Below, piece by piece: positions 56,834-64,000 of a DNA stretch of 64,000 nucleotides. Positions within the stretch are counted from its first letter, which is position 1, and each line of letters starts with the position of its first letter. The notes under the pieces were generated by a model. That model had not been told where the DNA came from. It saw only the letters and a program-made list of their open reading frames with translations, and searched no databases. Origin of the DNA: Dryocosmus kuriphilus (taxonomy: Eukaryota > Arthropoda > Insecta > Hymenoptera > Cynipidae); assembly GCA_038277395.1 (NCBI GenBank), contig CM076197.1, positions 99,164,442 through 99,228,441 on the forward strand, written 5' to 3'. The position numbers and the translations under genes were made by a program.

Positions 56834-58140
56834 AATGAACTAAAAAGAAGTTTTAAAAAAATAATATATAGAAGCAGGAGAACCATTTTGATCCCTAAAA
56901 TGATTTCATGTCTTTTCGAGAAAAATAAAATTAAGTCTTGAAAACGAGAAAATTATTTTTCTTAAAAATGAACCTACGCGAAACAAGAACAAAGATAAAA
57001 CTTCTGCAGGCACTTTTGGGTCGAAATAAATCGAGGCTAGCCGTGAATTTTATGATCAAAGTTTTCCCAATGTTTGTTCTTCCTCGGGTAACGTATGAAG
57101 TAAATTTGTCGTAAAATTGATATATTTATGTATAAGAAAAGTCTCAGGAATTACAATCTTCCTTGAAGCATGATTCATAAAATATGAAAAAAAATGACAA
57201 TACCTGGACGAGGAATAATTTCAAGGTCGTTATTCGAAGATACTATTCATGCTCCATCCGCGCAATCGTTCTTCGTTCATATATCCTTTTCTACCCTTCT
57301 CTCCTCTTCCCTCCGTTTCACTTCGCTTTTTCATATCGCCGCGTATTTTATATTTTTTGAAATCCTATCTGATCCTCCGCGACTGATTTATATGCACGAT
57401 GATGGTACACGCGTGCCGGCACTACCAACGAGCATGCGTGCGCATAATATCTGAGGAATCATCGGGGCGACGCGACGCAAACAGAAAATAACTGGATTAC
57501 CTTTATTTTTATTTGCTGCGCTTTCGGGAAAAAGAGAGCGCGAGAGACCCTAAAAATGACCAAGATTAAGAAAGGAGAGACAAAATGTCGAGTGGTGCGT
57601 TATTGTTCCTGGAATGATTCCAAATAAAGATTTCACCAGGAACCAGTGTAATAAAATCTTTTGGACGATGCTCCGTCCAGTTTTCTAAGATAGAGGTGCT
57701 ATATTCCAGATGGGGGAGGGGAGAGTAGAAAGAAATAGAAAGGGTTGAATTCGGAATCTAGAATAAGAATCGGGATAAAGATAAATTTAATTTAAAAGGA
57801 CAAAAAGAGAAGAAAACTCGTGTGGTGGACGTCCCAAGGAGTGTCAAAATATTGGGTCGTAATTTTCATGGAAGGTCTCTCTTGTTATGGCGATGAAAAG
57901 ATTGCAAATTGGAGATGAATCAGGTTCCTGATGGTGACATTTAATGTCTGATATCAAAAGACAGGAATGAAAGATTTCAATATGATAATTCCCTCTCACC
58001 ATCCTTCCATTTGTTTTATCATTTCTCAAACTTGGAAACATCTCAGCATCAAATTGGCAGCTTTTTCGACAAGAATTATTCACAATCGTAATCGCTTAAT
58101 AGCAATTATGTTTGCACGAATAAAGCGCATAAATACGGCT
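56834..58140. other. Mixed-composition spacer
   Basis: A GC-richer patch at 57230-57480 (ACGCGTGCCGGCACTACC) may be host DNA. CAATCGAGGCTAGCCG-like words near 57030 echo the foldback at 52790. No gene recognised. Confidence 0.35.
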
Positions 58141-58177
58141 TAAGCGAAATTTATGCGGGGCGATTTGATTACCGCGA

Positions 58178-58184
58178 TATAAAG
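58178..58184 (+). promoter_or_regulatory. Possible TATA box
   Basis: TATAAAG, 45 bp upstream of the candidate ATG at 58229, in a GC-richer setting (ACCGCGATATAAAG). Only meaningful if the candidate exon is real. Confidence 0.25.
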
Positions 58185-58228
58185 TTGATGCGGACACAGA
58201 ACTCGGAGACAAGAAGGGGACATACATC

Positions 58229-58411
58229 ATGGGACTCATTCGTTGGTACCGTATTCTGGTGTTCTCCATCTTCTCCGCCACCTTCTGCTGCGCCCTGATG
58301 GTCCTCTGGTGCACCACAGTCCACACGGTTCATCTCCTTTTCTGGGGGAGGGGGTCCCCCTCTTTTCTGAAAGTCATCTCCTCTCGCTCGGTTGCACGAC
58401 TGCAGCCGTAA
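58229..58411 (+). CDS. Candidate host first exon, signal-anchor protein
   Basis: The frame starts MGLIRWYRILVFSIFSATFC, CALMVLWCTTVHTVHLLFW and then loses character before a stop at 58411. The first about 40 codons end mostly in G or C (about three quarters), unlike nearby AT-rich DNA. The peptide is a short basic head followed by a long hydrophobic segment: a signal peptide or type II anchor. A TATAAAG box lies at 58178-58184, about 50 bp upstream. If real, a donor within about 58325-58375 would join it to an exon outside what I can recognise. The minus-strand frame over the same DNA (58169-58501) is Pro/Gly-rich and less convincing. No family recognised. Confidence 0.33.
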   Translation: MGLIRWYRILVFSIFSATFCCALMVLWCTTVHTVHLLFWGRGSPSFLKVISSRSVARLQP

Positions 58412-58970
58412 AAGAGATAACGAGATCAAATTTATGGCACTCAGATCCACAAACGAAAATATGATAATCGTGGCTAATGCCGAACTGGCAAGAATGACCA
58501 CGAAAAACTTTGGTATATATGTGTATGAAGGCAGCTTCCTTCCAGTACCGCGATCGTTTCGCTGTCTCCTTCGGATTTTGCGCGATGTCTTCTTCTTCTT
58601 CTTCTTAATGGTGAAAACGATGATCCTCGTTAGGGGTTGTAATTAATTTCATGAAGATAAGCGCACCAGTTTATCGCTAGTCCAGCTTATGGATAATACT
58701 GTTCAGTTTATTCAATGTTCACCGCTACTTTTTTAACCAAAGGCATAACGAATCACTGATGTGTGACAGCTTTCATCTTAGGTCATGATTTCAGTTTTAA
58801 CAAAAATACATATACGATGTTAGATGAAGAAACAAAATGTATTTAAATTTCTTTATTAGATTGGTTGTTCCAAAAAGCTTTTATCGCATGATAAAGACGA
58901 TTTATCATTTGTATAAGTATTAATATTAGTTTGAGAGAGAAAGGATCTTTACAGCTATAAGATCACCTCA

Positions 58971-61900
58971 CTCTCTAAATCTGAAACAGTGAATTTTGCT
59001 ATTTTATAATTAATTTTCACTATTTGAATTTAAAGAAAGTAGTTTACTATGAAATAGTGAAATTGACTGTTTAATATAGCAGATTTCACTAATTTGAATT
59101 GTGGATTTCACTAAATCAAACAGTGGATTAGCTAGTCAGGGGTCTGGATAAAAATAACAAGAGCAATCTAATTTCAATCAATTTCATATTTATTAGTTAG
59201 TAATCGAAAAATTATTCAAACAGAGTACACATTGAAGAGATATTATCTGCTTCGTTAGATTTTTTTTGAGTCATAACAATCATTTATCAGCAAAAAGAAT
59301 ATATATATTATCGATTTCCTGGTTGGAGTATAGAATTAATTATCAATTATTTTTAAGCTGATTTATAAATTTATAAATTATAAAATGAACGAATTATTTA
59401 TTTCCCACAAATTCATCAAGAAAACTGACGAAATATAAAATTGTCAAAACTCAAAATTATCGATACTTAAAATTGACGAAAATAAATATTGACTCAAGAA
59501 ATACAATACTTAAGTACGGGATTATTTACTAATAACAAAAAAATAAATACAGAATATACAAATTAACGAAAAAGAATATTGCCGAAAATGAATATTGACG
59601 AATTACAAAATTTCCGAAATTTAACATAACGACAAAATTTTTAATTATCGGAAAATAAAACATCCAATTATGCAAATAAAATTTTTTTAAATATCCAAAA
59701 TTAAAATTTACCGAATTATAAAACTTGCGATTTATGAAATTAACGAATTATTAATTTCCCTCAAATTTTTAAATTCCCACAATTTAAAATTGACGAAATT
59801 CAAAATTTTCCGTGTTTAAAACTGACGAAAATAAGTATTAAATTAAAAAATAGGATATTTAATTATGGGACTAATCAAAAATAACGAATAAATAAATACC
59901 GAATACACAAACTAAGGCAAAAGGAAATTGATGAAAATAAAAATTGAAGAATAATAAAATTTCCGAATCTTAAAATAACGACCAAATGTTTAATTATCGA
60001 AAAATAAAAATCTCAATTTATGCAAATAATGAATTTAAAAATACACGAAATTAAAATTTTACAAAGTATTAAAATTTTCTAATTATAAAATTAACGAATT
60101 ATTAATTTCCCCAAAATTCTTAAATTCCCGAAATTAATAATTGCCGAAAAATAAAAATATCTGAAAATGATGAAAATAAATATTGAATTAAAAAATAAAA
60201 TATTTAATTATTTACCAATTAATTATACAGATATTTCTATTTTTTATTCAATATTTATTTTCGTCAATTTTAAATATCGACAATTTTGAATTTCGACAAT
60301 TTTAAATTACGGAAATTTTAAATTTTGGGAATTTAAGAGTCTGGAAATTAATAATTCGTTAATTTTAAAATTCGCTAATATTATAATTCACAAATTTTAT
60401 AATTCTGTAAACTTGAATTTCGGATATTTTTAAACTCGTTATTTGCATATTTCAAGTTTTATATTTTTCGACAATTAAAAATTTTGTCCTTATTTTAAAT
60501 TTCGTAAATTTTACGATTCGTCAATTTTTATTTTCGGCAATTTTTTTTGAGTTAATTTATATTCATTGTTATTTTCATTGTTTATTTTCATTTCATTTCA
60601 TTTTCATTTTCATTTATTTTCATTTCATTGTTTATTTTCTCGTTTTTTTTTTATTAGTCCCTTCATAATTAATTAATAAATAATTCAATATTTTATTTTT
60701 TAATTCAATATTTATTTTCGTCAATTTTGAATATCTACAGTTTTGCATTACGACAACTTAAAAATTCAAGGAATTAAGGAATTGGAGAGAAATTAAGCAT
60801 TTTTTAATTACATAATTCGTTAGTATTATAATTCACAAATTTTATAATTCGGTGAATTTTAATTTCAGACATTTTTTAATTCGTCAATTTTTATTTTCGG
60901 CAATTTTGTTTTTCATTAATTTGTAAATTCGGCATTCATTTTCTCGTTACTTTTTATTAATACCATTATAATTGATTAATTAATAATTTAATATTTTATT
61001 TCTTAATTCAATATTTATTTTCATCAATTTTAAATATCCACAATTTTGAATTGCGGCAATTTTAAATTTCGTGAATTTAAGAATTTGGGGGAAATTAATA
61101 AATCTTTAAATCTATAATTCGTTAATGTTGTGATTCACAAATTTTGTAATTCGGTTTTAATTTCGGATATTTTTAAACTCTTTATTTGCATATTTCAAGA
61201 TTTTTATTTTTCGACAATTCAAATTTTTGTCGTCATTTTAAGTTTCGGCAATTTCCTTTTTCGGTAATTCTTATATTCGGTATTTATTATTTCGGTATAT
61301 TTGATTAGTCTCTTTATAATTAATTAAAACTTAATTAAATATGTTATCTTTTATTTCAATATTTATTTTCGTCAATTTCGAGTATCGACAATTTTGAGTT
61401 TGAACAATTTAAAATTTCGGGAATTTAAGAATTTGGGGGAAATAAATAATTCTTTAATATTATAATTCGCAAATTTAATAATTCGGTAAATTTTAATTTC
61501 AGATATTTTTAAATTCGTTATTTGCGTAATTGGAGATTTTTATTTTTGGTCCACAGTTGGTCCACACTGATATTCAATAAATATTTTCACAAATACACGA
61601 ATAACAGAAATGATAAATTTCAATATATTTCAGACAAATATGAAAATTTTGATATAAACCACCGCAGCGTTGTCATATATAACAACTTTTTTAACAAAGT
61701 TTAATAAAAAAAATTTTCATGTATAAAAAATTGAAATTGTGCTTAATTATACAAAAATCTTATTTTCAATATTTTTTTCAAAATAATTTGAAGGCACGAG
61801 TTACTATTTATTATTACAGTAATATCATTTAACAATATAAGTAAATTTCAAAATCAACTTTCAAAGTTGTCCGATTAAAAATAAAGCATTGAGATTATAT

Positions 61901-62041
61901 TTTTCCCTCATTTTTTCACTGTTTCTATTAGTTACTTTTCACTAATTAAAACAGTGAAAGAAGTTAATTCTACTATTTAAATAGTGAAGTAACTTTCACT
62001 AATTAAAATAGTGAATTTTGCATTATTTCAGATTTAGAGAG
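58971..62041. mobile_element. CTCTCTAAAT DNA element 2 (foldback, non-autonomous)
   Basis: The ends are CTCTCTAAATCTGAAACAG and, as reverse complement, CTCTCTAAATCTGAAATAA. Subterminal regions repeat ATAGTGAAA / TTTCACTATT in both directions, the same architecture as element 1 (19662-22324) with slightly different motif wording. The interior is a palindrome centred near 60215; for example GACGAAAATAAATATTGA near 59471 is mirrored near 61365. No ORF like that of element 1. No clear target duplication seen. Confidence 0.75.
59390..61570. repeat. Mirrored ~350-bp unit array in element 2
   Basis: GACGAAAATAAATATTGAAT-like landmarks recur at about 59471, 59824 and 60170. In reverse orientation, ATTTATTTTCGTCAATTTT recurs at about 60246, 60711, 61013 and 61363. 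Each unit also contains AATTATTAATTTCCC and ACGAAATTCAAAATT words. About three units per arm, unequal in length. Confidence 0.75.
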
Positions 62042-63420
62042 AAGATACTATGACGAGCCCCATCCGAGTATAACCGAGTCAAGCGGTGCTTCACTTCGGT
62101 GATCGACCGAGAAGCCTTAAACAATTTGATGTGCCCAGGGAACACAAACTGTTAATTTAAAAATATTACCAAAGAATATCAGTGTGATTTTAAAAGAGTT
62201 GATTAAGCGACTTTTATCTAAATTGGGGTGATTTTTTCAGGGTTGTAAATAAATTTTATCACCAGAGAGTAGTTTCCACAAACCTAAATAAGAAACTTTT
62301 AATATATTTTTCAACTTTACAATTTTTTATATTCTTTTAGCACGGTCAAGAGTGATTAACCCTTATCTAATTAAGGGTAGTTTTTGTGGGATTATAAATC
62401 AATTTTAATAGCTTAGGGCAGTTTTCAAAAAGCTATAGACGAGATTTTGAATTCATTTTTGAAACTTACATTTGTTGGATTCTTTTTAAAAAGGCCAATG
62501 TACATAAGTACCTTTTTTCTAACTGGGAATCCTTTTTAAGGCATCGTATTCCAAAATCTCAGAATTACTTTGATTTTTTAACTTATTAGAACTTCAAACG
62601 AATTTGAATCACTAAAAAAAATCCCATCTGGAAAAACTGGTAAAAGTAAAAAATAATAAAAAATTTTTAATTTAAGAAATAAGTCAATTTCATCACATAG
62701 TCCTGGCAGAGGTGCCGCATTTCACTGGATTTATAATATTTCGAGGATTAAAAAGAATTGAAAAGGACACAAGCTGTGACACACTGGGATTTTTAAAAAG
62801 TTCCAAACATTTTAAAAGGTTTTAAATGATTTAAAAAAATTACTTTTTTCTTAGAAATTTCGAACGATTTAAACAAATTTTATTTGATTTAAAGGAATTT
62901 CGACGGATTTTTTTATGGTTCTAATAAATTCAGGGCATTTGAAAAAGTTTTAGAGATATTTTAAGTGATACAAAGAATTCAATACTATCACTCTTGAAAT
63001 TCCTAGTAATCTTTTTAAATTTGTTGAAATCACTTGAAATCATTGTAATTCTTTTAAAATCACTTAATTCCTTTGAAATCGCTTAAAATCTCTCGGATTT
63101 TTTTAAAGTGAAAAATTGAAACAATATTGAAATTGTTATATTATTGAAATATATACGGTACATTATTGAAATTTTCCTTGGAAATTTTTCATGCCGCTAG
63201 AAATGTGAAATCCCTTAAAATCACCAAAAATCTTTTAGACCCCTTGTTAATGTTTTGATTCCTTTGAATTCTAATGAAATCCCTTGAATGTTTTTAAATG
63301 TCGTGGAATGTCCCTGGAAATATCTCCAAAGCTCGAAATTTTTGGAAATTTTCGAAATTCCATTGAAATCTTTGAAATCTAGATTTTTTCGGATATTCGC
63401 GAAACTTCGTGAAATCTCTT
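62042..63420. other. Degenerate repeats
   Basis: 62200-62560 holds two loosely similar segments about 170 bp apart (GGGTTGTAAATAAATTTTA and GGGATTATAAATCAATTTTA). 62800-63400 returns to GATTTTAAAGG / CCTTTGAAATC-type short units, as in 32460-35930. No gene. Confidence 0.5.
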
Positions 63421-63790
63421 TGTCAGGATCGTCTAATAAAAACGGTCTTTTCGGGTCCGTCAGGTGCTGAATAGCCTGTCATGATTGTAAGTTTCTCTAG
63501 GTGCCAAACGGAAAACATTTTTTTACACATCTCTAAAAGTATAAAGGGTATTTAAAAATACCAAAAATGGAACATTAATATTTCAAAAAAGGTACTTTTT
63601 CCCTCATCATCAGACGATCTTTTCGGGCCCACATCAGGTGCTGAATATCCTGCCATGAACGTGAATTTTTCTAAGTGTCAAACGGAAACTATTTTTTTGC
63701 ATATTTCCAAAAGTATACAAGGTGTTAAAAAATGCCAAAAATGAAAAATGAATAACGCAAAAAAAGATATTTTTTTCCTCATTACCTCAT
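63421..63790. repeat. 174-bp tandem repeat, two units
   Basis: CAGGTGCTGAATAGCCTGTC at 63461 recurs as CAGGTGCTGAATATCCTGCC at 63635. Flanking words such as GGTCTTTTCGGG / GATCTTTTCGGG and GTGCCAAACGGAAA / GTGTCAAACGGAAA share the same offset. Confidence 0.8.
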
Positions 63791-63907
63791 TATTTAAATA
63801 AATTGTATTAAAATATGAAATAGGTTGATGCAAAACAATGTTTTATGTAATTATAGTGGCTGTAGTGAATAAGTGATTCTCTTTTGAAGTTAGAAATACA
63901 TTGTAAT

Positions 63908-64000
63908 ATGCGGTCTAGTGGGTAGCGCGCGCGATTTATACTTCGGCGGTTAGGGTTCGATTCTTGATGTTGCGAATTTTCTATGAATGCGTATTTCTAG
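63908..64000 (+). mobile_element. tRNA-headed SINE, cut by window end
   Basis: A-box-like TAGTGGGTAGCGCG near 63916 and B-box-like GGGTTCGATTC near 63953 are followed by GAATTTTCTATGAA. The last word is shared with the SINE at 8175 (GAATTTTCTATGTA), so both may belong to one superfamily. The tRNA part differs, and the element runs out of the window. Confidence 0.6.

Noticed and set aside
58971..62041. Penelope or LTR retroelement
   Set aside because: Terminal repeats are inverted, no RT or gag-like frame, and the ends match the DNA element at 19662-22324.

Overview
This window is repeat-dense, AT-rich eukaryotic DNA, most likely from an insect. A hymenopteran (wasp-like) source is my best guess, from the mix of Penelope-like, RTE, R1/jockey-type, Merlin, Transib-type and hAT-type elements and tRNA-headed SINEs. 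That placement is inference, not proof. There is no prokaryotic gene organisation. I find no host gene I can name; at most two short stretches (about 50129-50249 and 58229-58411) look like host exons.

Layout. 1-1620 is a poly-C minisatellite embedded in Merlin-family end fragments. 2260-4414 is a complete Merlin DNA transposon: about 290-bp inverted repeats, a 9-bp target duplication, and an intact 291-aa DDE transposase on the minus strand. 5672-16603 holds two inverted copies of a 2.5-2.7 kb non-autonomous element (termini CAGTCATCA). Between them lie a SINE and a 2350-bp foldback element with Transib-type termini (CACTATGGG, 5-bp duplication CGCCC). 17791-23030 is a Penelope-like retroelement (minus strand, RT plus GIY-YIG endonuclease). 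Its inverted terminal repeats carry hammerhead-ribozyme-like motifs. A 2.66-kb DNA element (termini CTCTCTAAAT) with its own spliced gene interrupts it at 19662-22324.

24541-25786 is an antisense LINE fragment. 25789-29735 is a small hAT-like MITE with a 3.5-kb hAT-like element nested in it (8-bp duplication GTTTTGAG). 30060-30790 is a foldback. 32268-36202 is a long inverted-repeat element built of about 10-bp-phased A/T-tract repeats. 36895-39990 is a 3.1-kb array of a 12-bp unit carrying CACGTG. 40540-41640 is an RTE pseudogene. 45075-45790 and 46440-48750 are two more Penelope-like remnants. 52270-53335 is a pair of hairpins. 54185-56790 is a 5'-truncated LINE between 43-bp direct repeats. 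58971-62041 is a second, foldback CTCTCTAAAT element. The window ends in degenerate repeats and a second tRNA-headed SINE.

Functionally, nearly everything identified is mobile DNA. Only the Merlin transposase looks intact. The RT genes carry frameshifts, stops or insertions. The strongest boundary calls rest on target duplications visible in the sequence: Merlin, the Transib-type element, the right copy of the CAGTCATCA element, and the nested hAT-like element. The least explained items are the two-member CTCTCTAAAT family with its uncharacterised spliced ORF, the CACGTG array, and the habit of several elements here of carrying long internal arrays.
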